A stretch of DNA of 64,000 nt from Pseudomonadota bacterium (lineage in GTDB: Bacteria; Desulfobacterota; Desulfobacteria; Desulfobacterales; JAHIVH01): the NCBI GenBank assembly GCA_018816735.1, contig JAHIVH010000013.1:1-64000 (forward strand), read 5' to 3'. A program made the translations under genes and the position numbers. Shown here piece by piece: positions 51,461 to 60,402 of this stretch (its first letter is position 1; each line of letters starts with the position of its first letter). The notes below the pieces were generated by a model, which was not told the DNA's origin, searched no databases, and saw only the letters and a list, made by a program, of their open reading frames with translations.

Positions 51461-53077
51461 TTATTTTAACGTTTTTTCCTTTTCAATGTTGTCCAGTTTG
51501 TACTGAAAACAGTCTGTCAATGCTTCCCAGCTCGCCTCAATGATATCATCCGATATCCCTATGGTGCCCCAGATATGCTTTTCATCTCTCGATTCGATAA
51601 TCAGCCGGACTTTTGCCTTGGTGCCGTCTCTGCCATCGATTACCCTGACCTTGAAATCCACTAGATGGGTGGAATCAAGCGCACCCGGATAAAATTTATT
51701 CAACGCTTTCCGTAAGGCATTATCAAGCGCACTAACGGGACCATCACCTTCTGCAACCGTAATTCTTTCATCATCACCCACGGCAATTTTCAAAGAGGCC
51801 TGAGCCGTGCAGGGGCGGTCCTTTTCCTTGATGACGGTTACCATGAACGATCTCAACTCAAAATGAGGTTTGAACCGGCCCATCAGTTTTTCCACAAGGA
51901 TTTTGAAAGATCCGTCTGCAACTTCATACTGGTATCCTTCCTGCTCAAGCCGTTTGATCTCAGAGATGATCTTCTGGGTATCTGTGCCATCCAGATCAAG
52001 GTCAATGCCCAGTTCCTTGGCCTTGAATTCAATATTGCTTTTTCCGGCCTGTTCAGACACAAGCACCCTTCGGTTATTTCCCACGAGTTCCGGGTCCATA
52101 TGTTCGTAAGTCATGGGAATTTTTTTCACCGCACTTACATGAATACCCCCTTTGTGGGCAAAAGCACTTTTCCCCACAAAGGGTCTTGATTTCAACGGTG
52201 TCATGTTTGCGGTTTCGCTGACAAACCGGGACACGTTTTTCAGTTTTTTAAGATTCTCCATGGACAAGCAGGGGATGCTCATCTTGAGACAGAGGATCGG
52301 TATAATAGAAGTGAGGTCGGCATTGCCACACCGCTCTCCATAGCCGTTAATCGTTCCATGGATCATGACCGCGCCTGCCTGAACCGAGGAAATGGAGTTG
52401 GCCACAGCCACGCCACAGTCGTTGTGCGCGTGAATCCCCATTCTTATGGTATAGGTATCACCGGATTCCATTTTTGTATTCTCTACTGTTTTTTTCACAT
52501 CTTCGATAATGGCTTTTATTTCATGGGGAAGCGTTCCGCCATTTGTATCGCAAAGCGTTACAAAATCCGCTCCGCCGTCAAGGGCTGAAAAAAGGGTTTT
52601 AATGGCATACTCCCTATTCCCCTTGTACCCGTCAAAAAAATGTTCGGCATCGTAGATGACCTCCCGGCCATTATTTTTCAGATAGGAAACGCTGTCCCGG
52701 ATCATGGAGAGATTTTCTTTCAGAGTGTTGTTCATTATCTTTTCGATATGAAGATCCCAGGTTTTTCCAAAGATAGTCACCACAGGAGCCTGGCATTCAA
52801 TCAGTGCATTCAGATGCTTGTCTTCTTCAACCGTTCTCCCTGGCCTCCTTGTGGAACTGAATGCCGTCAGTTTGGCATTTTGAAATGTGACGTCTTTTGC
52901 CAGTTCAAAGAAGGTCATCACGCTTAAATTGGAGCCGGGCCATCCGCCCTCAATATAGTGAACACCGAGGTCATCCAGTTTTTTAGCGATCCGTATCTTT
53001 TCTTCAGGAGTAAAATTGATATTTTCTCCCTGCATACCATCTCTCAGTGTCGTATCTAGCAGATAGACAGGTTCCAT
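51461..53077 (-). CDS. cimA: (R)-Citramalate synthase
   Basis: 538 residues, homologous to LeuA but in the CimA group: VYLLDTTLRDGMQGENINFT at the N-terminus, then GVHYIEGGWPGSNLSVMTFF and TAFSSTRRPGRTVEED. The barrel continues with DAEHFFDGYKGN, VTLCDTNGGTLPHE and GIHAHNDCGVAVANS, and the C-terminal regulatory domain begins near 405. The IEGGWPG segment and the long form near 530 residues separate it from leucine-pathway and homocitrate enzymes. It makes citramalate from pyruvate and acetyl-CoA, so isoleucine can be made without threonine deaminase; no ilvA is present in the window. It lies directly before leuA and shares LeuCD chemistry. Confidence 0.93.
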   Translation of the reverse strand: MEPVYLLDTTLRDGMQGENINFTPEEKIRIAKKLDDLGVHYIEGGWPGSNLSVMTFFELAKDVTFQNAKLTAFSSTRRPGRTVEEDKHLNALIECQAPVVTIFGKTWDLHIEKIMNNTLKENLSMIRDSVSYLKNNGREVIYDAEHFFDGYKGNREYAIKTLFSALDGGADFVTLCDTNGGTLPHEIKAIIEDVKKTVENTKMESGDTYTIRMGIHAHNDCGVAVANSISSVQAGAVMIHGTINGYGERCGNADLTSIIPILCLKMSIPCLSMENLKKLKNVSRFVSETANMTPLKSRPFVGKSAFAHKGGIHVSAVKKIPMTYEHMDPELVGNNRRVLVSEQAGKSNIEFKAKELGIDLDLDGTDTQKIISEIKRLEQEGYQYEVADGSFKILVEKLMGRFKPHFELRSFMVTVIKEKDRPCTAQASLKIAVGDDERITVAEGDGPVSALDNALRKALNKFYPGALDSTHLVDFKVRVIDGRDGTKAKVRLIIESRDEKHIWGTIGISDDIIEASWEALTDCFQYKLDNIEKEKTLK

Positions 53078-53118
53078 TTTTTATCTCCACATATTTTTTA
53101 AAAAACCGTTATGGCACA

Positions 53119-53151
53119 CATCGCCCTCGTGTTTACCGGTGAAGGGCGATG
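53119..53151. other. Hairpin overlapping the ilvN stop codon
   Basis: CATCGCCCT (53119-53127) and AGGGCGATG (53143-53151) are perfect 9-bp arms whose loop contains the ilvN stop (53133-53135). A T-run follows about 13 bases later on the minus strand, too far for a standard terminator. It may stabilise or partly attenuate the mRNA before cimA. Confidence 0.35.
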
Positions 53152-53612
53152 ATGCCGGTTCTAACGATTTCCTTTATTCCCATGGGTTTCAGGAGGTTCA
53201 AGATCGCCGTCATTTTATCTTTGCTGGCGGTGATCTCTATGGTGTAGTGCTCCTGACCCACATCCACGATTTTGCCTTTGAATATGTCGACGATGCGCAA
53301 AATCTCGGCACGGCCTTCGGATTTGGCGTGGACCTTGATCAGCGCAAGCTCCTTTTGAATGTAATTGGTGCCGGTCAGGTCATACACTTTAATCACATTG
53401 ATGAGCTTGTTCAGCTGTTTTTTGATCTGTTCGATGATCACCGCGTCGCCTTTGGTCACCATGGTGAGTCTGGACACATCCGGTTCCATGGTTTCCGCAA
53501 CAGAAAGACTCTCGATATTATAGCCTCTTCCTGAAAACAGGCCCACAATTCTCGATAATACGCCGGGTCTGTTTTCAACAAAAATGGATAACACATAGTT
53601 TTGTTCAGTCAT
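53133..53612 (-). CDS. ilvN: Acetolactate synthase, small (regulatory) subunit
   Basis: 159 residues from the ATG at 53612; two earlier in-frame starts (TTG at 53621, ATG at 53618) lie too close to the AAAGGA site. The N-terminal ACT domain reads YVLSIFVENRPGVLSRIVGLFSGRGYNIESL, given here only in part, and ends in the valine-binding region. The second domain (about 80-159) contains ELALIKVHAK and ends GIKEIVRTGIIALHR, as in IlvN/IlvH proteins. It binds valine and controls the catalytic subunit, encoded 20 bases upstream. Confidence 0.95.
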   Translation of the reverse strand: MTEQNYVLSIFVENRPGVLSRIVGLFSGRGYNIESLSVAETMEPDVSRLTMVTKGDAVIIEQIKKQLNKLINVIKVYDLTGTNYIQKELALIKVHAKSEGRAEILRIVDIFKGKIVDVGQEHYTIEITASKDKMTAILNLLKPMGIKEIVRTGIIALHR

Positions 53613-53632
53613 TTTCATCAATCCTTTATTGT

Positions 53633-55318
53633 CTATACCAGAAGCATCTGAGAAATGGGTGCGCCTGCCGGAACCATGGGATAAACATTTTCTTCCCTTT
53701 CCGTTACAAAGTCCATGATGACCGGTCTTTTTGTGGAAAGCGCTTCTTTCAGTACAGGTTCGACCTCGCTTGATTTCTGGGCCCTTAAACCCACTGCACC
53801 GAATGCCTCTGCCAGTTTGACAAAGTCCGGGTTATGGTCCAGGGTTGTTGCCGAGTAAACCCGTTCATAAAACAATTCCTGCCACTGCCTGACCATGCCC
53901 AGATACCTGTTGTTCAAAATAGCGACCTTGACCGGAAGACCATATTGAACAGCCGTGGCCATTTCCTGGATATTCATCTGGATGCTGCCGTCTCCTGCAA
54001 TGTCGATGACGGTTTTGTCCGGACAGGCGACCTGTGCGCCAATGGCGGCGGGTAGACCAAACCCCATCGTGCCCAATCCTCCTGAGGAGATGAAATGATT
54101 CGGTTTTTCAAAATGGTAGTACTGGGCCGCCCACATCTGGTTCTGACCGACTTCTGTGGTGATGATCGCTTTTCCTCCTGTCAGTTCATACAGTTTTTCT
54201 ATGACAAACTGGGGTTTGATAATATCTCCGGCCTGATAGGCAAGGGGATTGGTTGATTTCCATTTTTCGATATCATCAAGCCAGGGTTGTCTTTTTTCCT
54301 TTACATGGTTGAAGTCCTCTTCGTCCAGCAGTTTATTGAGTTCTTCAAGTGAGACCTTACAGTCTCCGACGATGGGGATTTCAACCGGTATATTTTTATG
54401 AATCGATGTGGGATCGATATCGATCTGAACGATGGTGGCATTGCTTGCAAACACATCGGTCTTTCCGGTTACCCGGTCGTCAAACCGCACTCCTATGGCA
54501 AGCATGAAATCACAGTTGGAAATCGCCATGTTCGCCCTGTAAGTACCATGCATTCCCGGCATGCCAAGCCATAACGGATGGGTTCCCGGAAATGCGCCCA
54601 ACCCCATCAGAGAAGAGGTGATAGGGACCTGGGTTCTTGTAACAAACCGTGTCAATTCTTCAGAACCGCCGGATATGGTGACACCCCCGCCTGAAAAAAT
54701 AAGCGGCTTTTTGGCGCTTTTTATCAGATCAACAATTTTCCGCAACTGTTTCAGGTTCGGCTTGTAGGTGGGGTTGTAAGTTCTCATTTTAATCTCACCC
54801 GGCAGCTTGTAGGCTGCCTTTGATGCAGATATATTTTTGGGAATATCCACAAGTACAGGCCCGGGACGGCCGGACCTTGCGATAAAAAACGCTTCCTTGA
54901 TGGTTTTGGCAAGGTCGTTAATATCGGTTACCAGATAATTGTGCTTGGTGCATGGCCTCGTAATCCCTACAATATCCACTTCCTGAAACGCATCATTCCC
55001 GATCAGATGGGTCGGAACCTGACCGGTGATGACAACCAGGGGAATAGAGTCCGCATTGGCGGATGCAATGCCGGTGACCGCATTTGTGGCCCCGGGGCCG
55101 GAGGTGACTATGCTTACACCGACTTTTCCTGTAGCCCGTGCATAGCCATCTGCTGCATGAACCGCACCCTGTTCGTGCCTTGCTAAAATATGCCTGATAT
55201 CTGTCTGTGCCAGGGCATGATAGATATCGAGAACAGCTCCACCCGGATACCCGAAAATCGTATCAACACCTTCTTCTTTCAAAACTTTCATCAAGATTTG
55301 TGCGCCAGTAAATTCCAT
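53633..55318 (-). CDS. ilvB: Acetolactate synthase, large (catalytic) subunit
   Basis: 561 residues, TPP-dependent. The N-terminal pyrimidine domain has FGYPGGAVLDIYHAL and the catalytic Glu in LARHEQGAVHAADGYARATG. The central domain has GMHGTYRANMAI. The C-terminal PP domain carries the thiamine-diphosphate motif GDGSIQMNIQEMATA through AILNNRYLGMVRQW. The length and FAD-binding centre match acetohydroxyacid synthase rather than pyruvate oxidase, and ilvN follows directly. It makes acetolactate for valine/leucine and acetohydroxybutyrate for isoleucine. AAGGA lies 7-8 bases before the ATG. An own promoter upstream is possible. Confidence 0.97.
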   Translation of the reverse strand: MEFTGAQILMKVLKEEGVDTIFGYPGGAVLDIYHALAQTDIRHILARHEQGAVHAADGYARATGKVGVSIVTSGPGATNAVTGIASANADSIPLVVITGQVPTHLIGNDAFQEVDIVGITRPCTKHNYLVTDINDLAKTIKEAFFIARSGRPGPVLVDIPKNISASKAAYKLPGEIKMRTYNPTYKPNLKQLRKIVDLIKSAKKPLIFSGGGVTISGGSEELTRFVTRTQVPITSSLMGLGAFPGTHPLWLGMPGMHGTYRANMAISNCDFMLAIGVRFDDRVTGKTDVFASNATIVQIDIDPTSIHKNIPVEIPIVGDCKVSLEELNKLLDEEDFNHVKEKRQPWLDDIEKWKSTNPLAYQAGDIIKPQFVIEKLYELTGGKAIITTEVGQNQMWAAQYYHFEKPNHFISSGGLGTMGFGLPAAIGAQVACPDKTVIDIAGDGSIQMNIQEMATAVQYGLPVKVAILNNRYLGMVRQWQELFYERVYSATTLDHNPDFVKLAEAFGAVGLRAQKSSEVEPVLKEALSTKRPVIMDFVTEREENVYPMVPAGAPISQMLLV

Positions 55319-55443
55319 AATAGAATTCCTTTATGAATAAGATCGTTCGAAGGCTTTCATGCCAATTTGCGGCACGGTTGCCTGTCGAACCGGAATAAAA
55401 AATTTAACGACCGAAATCAATACAATTTCTGCCGATTGAGTAT

Positions 55444-55449
55444 ATTATA
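55444..55449 (-). promoter_or_regulatory. Possible internal -10 box upstream of ilvB
   Basis: A consensus TATAAT on the minus strand, 126 bases before the ilvB start, in the 259-base gap after ilvD. There is no good -35 at standard distance. It may let ilvB be transcribed without ilvD; weak evidence. Confidence 0.25.
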
Positions 55450-55577
55450 CCGAGTGGCGTGTTTTTTTTTCGTCGACTTGGTAAATTGCTATATTTCACC
55501 ATAACATTTGATTAACTGACTGATATAACAGCGCCTACAAGGACCGACACTGCGCCAGACAGTTTTTTGAAATATTC

Positions 55578-57245
55578 TTAACGGATCACAGCGCCATCGC
55601 TTGCCGAAGAAACGTACCGGGCATAACGTGCCATATAGCCTTTTTTTATTTTCGGCTCAGGTGGTTTCCAGTCGGCAAGACGATGGTTGATCTCCTCGTC
55701 AGGTACCTTTAATGTAATTGTTTTTTCAGGAATGTTGATGGCAATTTTATCTCCTTCCTGAACGATGGCGATGACGCCTCCCTGCATGGCCTCCGGAGAA
55801 ATATGACCGATGGATGCGCCTTTTGTGCCTCCGGAGAAACGGCCATCTGTGAGAAGAGCCACAGAGTCGTCGAGCTTCATTCCTGCAATGGCGGACGTGG
55901 GCGTTAACATCTCCCGCATGCCCGGGCCGCCCATAGGGCCTTCATACCGGATAACGATGACATCTCCCTTGTTGATGCCTCCATCCATGATCACCTTGGT
56001 CGCTTCTTCTTCAGAGTTAAATACCCTTGCCGGCCCCTCATGTACGAGCATTTCATCAAGGACCGCGGATTGTTTGACCACACAGCCGTCAGGAGAGAGA
56101 TTGCCAAACAGAACGGCCAGTCCTCCCTGCTTATGATAGGGTGAGGATAGCGGCCTTATGACATCCGTGTTTTTAATGAGGGATGATTTGATATTTTCTC
56201 CCACCGAATGACCGGTTACGGTGATGCAATCCAAATGGATCAAGCCGGCTTTGGACAGTTCATTTAATACCGCACCAATACCGCCTGCATAATATAAATC
56301 TTCAATATGGTCTTTTCCGCCCGGACTTAACGAACAGAGATGGGGCGTCTTTCTGCTGACGTCGTTGATCAGGTTTAAGTCCACATCAATACCTGCTTCC
56401 GTGGCAATGGCTTTTAAATGAAGCACGGTGTTTGTGGAACACCCCAGTGCCATATCCACACTCAGTGCATTATGAAATGCCTGAGCGGTCAGAATCTTTG
56501 ACGGTGTGATGTTTTTTTCCAGCAATTCCAGAATTTTCATGCCGGCTTCCTTGGCAAGCCTTTGCCTTGCAGCCATTACCGCAGGAATGGTACCATTGCC
56601 GGGAAGCCCCAGTCCAATCGCTTCTGTGAGGCAGTTCATGGAGTTTGCCGTAAACATACCCGAACAGGACCCACAGGTGGGGCAGGCCCCATCTTCTATG
56701 GCGGACTGTTCTTCAACGGTCATTTTATTTGATTTGACTGCACCAACGGACTCAAACACGGTGATCAGGTCAATTTTTTTACGGCTGTCAGCCGGATGCC
56801 GACCAGCCAGCATGGGGCCGCCACTGATAAAAATGGTTGGGATATCCAGCCGGGCAGCAGCCATCAGCATGCCAGGAACAATTTTATCACAATTGGGAAC
56901 CATGACAATCGCGTCAAACGCATGGGCTGTGGCCATTACCTCTATGGAATCGGCAATCAATTCACGGCTTCCCAGAGAATAACTCATGCCTGTGTGGTTC
57001 ATGGCTATGCCGTCGCATACGCCGATAACACCAAAATCCACTGGCGTGCCGCCAGCCATGTAAATACCCGCTTTGACGGCATCAACGATTTTGTCGAGAT
57101 GGACATGGCCGGGAATGATGGCATTGGCCGAGTTGGCAATCCCTATCAACGGCCGGTCAATTTCAGTGTTTGAATAGCCCATAGACTTGAAAAGCGCCCG
57201 GTGAGGGGATCTTTCAATACCTTTTTTGACATTGTCACTTTTCAT
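55578..57245 (-). CDS. ilvD: Dihydroxy-acid dehydratase
   Basis: 555 residues of the IlvD/Edd family. Iron-sulfur Cys ligands are visible in [11 protein letters not shown] and [18 protein letters not shown], and the substrate and metal region in [10 protein letters not shown] and [19 protein letters not shown]. The N-terminus ([10 protein letters not shown]) and the C-terminus ([19 protein letters not shown]) are typical of full-length IlvD. It dehydrates the dihydroxy acids to the keto-acid precursors of valine and isoleucine. It is the first structural gene of the operon, preceded by a leader peptide, a pause-type hairpin and an intrinsic terminator whose T-run ends close to the ribosome binding site (AGGAG, 10 bases from the ATG). 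Confidence 0.97.
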   Translation of the reverse strand: MKSDNVKKGIERSPHRALFKSMGYSNTEIDRPLIGIANSANAIIPGHVHLDKIVDAVKAGIYMAGGTPVDFGVIGVCDGIAMNHTGMSYSLGSRELIADSIEVMATAHAFDAIVMVPNCDKIVPGMLMAAARLDIPTIFISGGPMLAGRHPADSRKKIDLITVFESVGAVKSNKMTVEEQSAIEDGACPTCGSCSGMFTANSMNCLTEAIGLGLPGNGTIPAVMAARQRLAKEAGMKILELLEKNITPSKILTAQAFHNALSVDMALGCSTNTVLHLKAIATEAGIDVDLNLINDVSRKTPHLCSLSPGGKDHIEDLYYAGGIGAVLNELSKAGLIHLDCITVTGHSVGENIKSSLIKNTDVIRPLSSPYHKQGGLAVLFGNLSPDGCVVKQSAVLDEMLVHEGPARVFNSEEEATKVIMDGGINKGDVIVIRYEGPMGGPGMREMLTPTSAIAGMKLDDSVALLTDGRFSGGTKGASIGHISPEAMQGGVIAIVQEGDKIAINIPEKTITLKVPDEEINHRLADWKPPEPKIKKGYMARYARYVSSASDGAVIR

Positions 57246-57263
57246 GATTGAATCGCTCCTAAT

Positions 57264-57306
57264 AAAAAAGCCGTTAACAGCTTTGAAGGCTGATAACGGC
57301 TTTTTT
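57264..57306 (-). terminator. Attenuator terminator before ilvD
   Basis: Arms AAAAAAGCCGTTAACAGC (57264-57281) and GCTGATAACGGCTTTTTT (57289-57306), one mismatch, 7-base loop, with T-runs on both sides. On the minus strand it falls between the leader peptide stop and the ilvD ribosome binding site. Transcription from the upstream promoter must pass it to reach ilvD, as in the ilv/leu attenuators of enteric bacteria. Confidence 0.85.
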
Positions 57307-57334
57307 GGTTTTAATTGATTGTTTTTTTAAGCCA

Positions 57335-57433
57335 TTACCAATCCTTTAGAATAAACACACCTAGCACGCCCACCACAATAATGTGGGCGGGAATAATGTG
57401 TAGTAGGTTGTTAATCGCTTTTTTGATGATCAT
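57335..57433 (-). CDS. Ile/Leu/Val-rich leader peptide of the ilvD operon (32 aa)
   Basis: A 32-residue frame on the minus strand (ATG at 57433, TAA at 57335-57337) with AAAGG about 9 bases before the ATG. Eight residues are Ile, four Leu, four Val: half the peptide. All four Leu codons are CTA, often a rare codon, and there are Ile-Ile pairs, a Leu-Leu pair and a Val-Val pair. The middle of the coding region contains an RNA hairpin (57367-57373 with 57383-57389, CGCCCAC/GTGGGCG), placed like a pause stem. The intrinsic terminator follows. By analogy with IlvL, shortage of charged branched-chain tRNAs would stall the ribosome in the peptide and favour an antiterminator. The stalling mechanism itself is inference. 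A short hydrophobic membrane peptide is the alternative reading. Confidence 0.75.
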   Translation of the reverse strand: MIIKKAINNLLHIIPAHIIVVGVLGVFILKDW

Positions 57434-57464
57434 GTTATATTACCTTTAACTTTGATCAGAAAGA

Positions 57465-57492
57465 ATTAGCAGCGGAATTGTGCTTTTGTCAA
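57465..57492 (-). promoter_or_regulatory. Candidate promoter of the ilvD-operon leader
   Basis: On the minus strand TTGACA (57487-57492) and GCTAAT (57465-57470) are separated by 16 bases; the leader ATG is at 57433. The -35 is consensus. The resulting leader RNA would be about 210 bases before ilvD, typical of attenuated operons. Confidence 0.5.
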
Positions 57493-57558
57493 GAAAAAAT
57501 TAACTTGCTTTAGCAGATCATGTAAAATTTTGTAATATAGCGTTAAATTGCAAGAGGT

Positions 57559-58731
57559 CTATCCTTGTTTCTTAAGCCATTTCAGATTCTTCTGCGCTTT
57601 GGGATCGTTGCCATTGATTTTCGGATCTGCGGCGCCAGAAGTACCATTTGAATCATCGTTTTTTTCGGTTTCAGAAGGCAGATCTTTGGGGGTGAGGTCC
57701 GGGCCGCCCGTTGCTGTAAGGTCGGACCCCCATTTGTATTTTCCGAATTTCATGTAGCCTTTGACATTGTTGAGTCTGGCGTCTGTGTTTTTATCAATGG
57801 GCAGCACATTCCCGTCAATGAGGGGCTCCAGGTGCTTGGCGAGCTCTACACTGCCGCCACCGGTTAAAATAATGGCGTCAATATCCCATTCCTCTGACCA
57901 CAGCCGGTTGATGTCGCCTGCCAGGGCTGAGGCGGAATGGGCATAAACCCGGTCACGCAGGTTTGAAATGTTGAACTCTTTGCCCTTGATCTTGATATAT
58001 CCGGTTTCAACAGCCTTATATAGCCGGTAGAGTTCTATCGTAACACCACTTTCCTGACGGAGTTTGTTTGCGATGATGCCGAAGCTTTTTGAGATGCCGG
58101 TATCCATAGTAACGCTGCCGCGTTCAATATAATGAAGGTTATCGAAGATGGTAAAGTCTGTTGTTCTGAAACCGATATCAACCACGCCAATTTTCTGATG
58201 GGAAAGATCCTTGTTGATGATATTTCCTTTTTCATCCATGAGCAGGTTGAAAATGCTCCCCACAGGCTGTGGCATCATCTGGACTTTGTGAATATAGATG
58301 CTTTTTGTAATGTCTTCGCCATCCTGTCTGTGAAAGGTGACATTATGATGACCGGAAATAATTTCCGTGAACCGTTTGTAATCCTGCTTCAGGTAGCCTA
58401 CAGGAAGTCCTGATACCACATTGATGGATGCGGTGTCATCGCAGCAGATGCCTGTGGCTGTCAATGCCAGCACTTTGAGGAAATCGCTCATCAGCTTATC
58501 CTGGTCAAGTGTATATTGGCGTACATTGGATTGCTGTTCTGCAAAATTACCAATAAAAAAGGCTCTGTCTCCAATCGTCACGTGCAGATTGCTTGAGGAA
58601 GATTTTTCCCCCAGGTTTGATTTGAACTGGATATCGGTTGAATCGCCTATTACCGATTTAAAGATGACAGATTTTTTGTTATTAATGGCTTTTGTAAAGC
58701 CGAATCCAACATCGATGCCAAGAACTTCCAT
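57559..58731 (-). CDS. ParM/Alp-type actin-like ATPase
   Basis: 390 residues from the ATG at 58731, chosen because GGAGG lies 5 bases upstream; that site overlaps an earlier ATG at 58743. The actin/HSP70 ATPase motifs are present: phosphate-1 GIDVGFGFTKAI at the N-terminus, phosphate-2 GVVDIGFRTTDFTIF near residue 180, and the adenosine motif ILTGGGSVELAKHL near 290. IGV-rather-than-IG usage and the VSGLPVGYLKQDY segment match the ParM/StbA/Alp group. A disordered Ser/Asn/Asp/Lys-rich tail (about 340-390) ends in LKWLKKQG. ParM proteins form filaments that move plasmids; no ParR-like adaptor or centromere repeat is adjacent. It sits between ilvD and the leuCD region on what appears to be chromosome. 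Confidence 0.85.
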   Translation of the reverse strand: MEVLGIDVGFGFTKAINNKKSVIFKSVIGDSTDIQFKSNLGEKSSSSNLHVTIGDRAFFIGNFAEQQSNVRQYTLDQDKLMSDFLKVLALTATGICCDDTASINVVSGLPVGYLKQDYKRFTEIISGHHNVTFHRQDGEDITKSIYIHKVQMMPQPVGSIFNLLMDEKGNIINKDLSHQKIGVVDIGFRTTDFTIFDNLHYIERGSVTMDTGISKSFGIIANKLRQESGVTIELYRLYKAVETGYIKIKGKEFNISNLRDRVYAHSASALAGDINRLWSEEWDIDAIILTGGGSVELAKHLEPLIDGNVLPIDKNTDARLNNVKGYMKFGKYKWGSDLTATGGPDLTPKDLPSETEKNDDSNGTSGAADPKINGNDPKAQKNLKWLKKQG

Positions 58732-59128
58732 GTTTACCTCCATTCACGAGCGGCAGTATTCATTGGTATTATCACGCGTTGACCTATTTCTTTGTATTTC
58801 AGGTGTTTCATTTTAACTTTATTAAAAATGCGTCACAGGCACAACGGGTGTCATGCGATTTAAGTCAGTATTATCTCCATTTGGTGTCAATCTAAAAATG
58901 CATGCTTGATGACGTTAATTAGCAAGTTCCATGCCATAACATAAGGATGCTTTTCTGGATAATTATAAATACCACATATCCAGTGGGCTAAAAATAATAA
59001 AGCTTTGGCAGTCACGGCACAGGGTTAACTAACATTTTCATTCCCGCTGCAAAGAATGTCATTATTTTGACTGGGAAAGTGTCAACATGCAAACTAAAAC
59101 AGATGTTGGTGGGCAATGTTTTTCCAGA
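58732..59128. other. Intergenic region, about 400 bases, no gene seen
   Basis: AT-rich spacer upstream of the actin-like gene. I find no credible ORF, no iteron array that could act as a parC-type centromere, and no strong hairpin. Confidence 0.4.
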
Positions 59129-59530
59129 TTAGATTTTCAGATTCAGTTTGATCATGTTAATTCTGGCAGTAGCATGATTCAGGTTGCTTGTGTTATAGAG
59201 TGCCATCAGATTTTTTGATGCATCACCGGGAGATTCCTTGCGTTTTTGAAGCATCAGTTTGTACCAGTTGGGAAGAAGGCAATCAAAACACTCTCCAAGA
59301 TCAAGCGCATGTTTTTTGAATAATGTGATTTTTCTGGTCAATTCGTTTCTGATAGACTCGTCCGGGTCTTCCGAACAGATGGATGTACTATAGAAGATCA
59401 GATCTGAAACAGCCTGGTTTTTAATCTTACGATATTTATATATCGGGTATACAAAAAAATAGATGACAATATAAATAAAACTGCCGGCAGCAAAACTGAT
59501 TGCTGCACCTATAATTAACTGAGGGTCCAT
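59129..59530 (-). CDS. Small membrane protein with cytoplasmic helical domain, unknown
   Basis: 133 residues from the ATG at 59530 (MDPQLIIGAAISFAAGSFIY), selected because AAGG lies 7 bases upstream; the frame extends to 59581 but without a site. One transmembrane helix spans about residues 4-27 (ending FFVYPIYKYRK, basic side inward). The remainder is a soluble helical domain with a Cys pair, GECFDCLLPNWYKLM. There is no recognised family. It lies between the actin-like gene and the XRE-cupin gene, on the same strand as the former. Confidence 0.6.
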   Translation of the reverse strand: MDPQLIIGAAISFAAGSFIYIVIYFFVYPIYKYRKIKNQAVSDLIFYSTSICSEDPDESIRNELTRKITLFKKHALDLGECFDCLLPNWYKLMLQKRKESPGDASKNLMALYNTSNLNHATARINMIKLNLKI

Positions 59531-59757
59531 AACCGTGCCTTTTAAATTTTCAAAATGGCGATTATATAAACACACTTTCATTTAAAAAAAAACATAAAAA
59601 CTTTTTCTGATGCATGAAACTGGCGTAATGATAAAATAATATTTGAATATATAATGAAAAATTGATGCAATATCCAATGGATAAAAACGATCAGGCGGGA
59701 ATTTATGGCTTGACAAAAACCAGAGAGAACTTTATTTATACTGAAGGAGGTGAAGTA

Positions 59758-60351
59758 TTGATAAAGTCAACTGTTAGATTCCGGTTTGGTGACAAGCTGA
59801 GGACGATTCGGGAGAGAAGGGGCATTACGCTGAAGGATGTGGCAGAAAAGGCAAAGGTAAGTGAGAGCCTGGTGTCCCAGATTGAACGAAACAAGGTGTC
59901 GCCATCCATTGATACGCTGCTGACCCTGGCGGATGTCCTTGATATTGACCTTGAGTATCTGTTTCAGGATTACAAGAAAAACAAGAAAGTCCATATTGTC
60001 AGGGCGGGTGAAAGACAGCGGATTGTTCAGGGAGACGTGTCTTATCATCAACTGTCAACCTTGCCCGATGTGGCTGAAGAGCACGCCATAGAAGCCTTTT
60101 TCCTTGAAATCGGAAAAGATGCTGAAAAAGGTGACAGGGAATATGGCCATATGGGAAAGGAACTGGGCGTGGTTCTGGAAGGTGAGGGTGAACTCGTTTA
60201 CGGCACAGAGACTTATAAGCTGAATCAGGGCGACAGCGTTTCGTTTCCATCGGATATCCCTCATATTTTAAGGAATACCGGCAGGGGAACGCTAAAAGCC
60301 ATATGGGTGATAACACCACCGCGAAACATGATGATCACCGGAAAAAAGTAA
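59758..60351 (+). CDS. XRE-cupin transcriptional regulator
   Basis: 197 residues from a TTG at 59758. AGGAGG 7-9 bases before the TTG makes this the best start; the frame also runs further upstream, to 59662, without such a site. The N-terminal HTH_XRE domain (GDKLRTIRERRGITLKDVAE then KVSESLVSQIERNKVSPSI, about 8-65) is followed by a cupin_2 domain (about 105-190), with LGVVLEGEGELVYG and GDSVSFPSDIPH. This two-domain protein is the usual small-molecule-sensing regulator of the MerR-free XRE-cupin class. It precedes leuC by 51 bases on the same strand and may control leuCD or be co-transcribed with it. The ligand is unknown. Confidence 0.85.
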   Translation: MIKSTVRFRFGDKLRTIRERRGITLKDVAEKAKVSESLVSQIERNKVSPSIDTLLTLADVLDIDLEYLFQDYKKNKKVHIVRAGERQRIVQGDVSYHQLSTLPDVAEEHAIEAFFLEIGKDAEKGDREYGHMGKELGVVLEGEGELVYGTETYKLNQGDSVSFPSDIPHILRNTGRGTLKAIWVITPPRNMMITGKK

Positions 60352-60402
60352 CCGGTCATGCACAATTTAACCTGTTGTTTGATTATTTGAAAAGGAGGTC
60401 AT

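Noticed and set aside
55319-55577. 32-codon ORF upstream of ilvB as a second leader peptide
   Set aside because: Few Ile/Leu/Val residues, no ribosome binding site and no terminator before ilvB.
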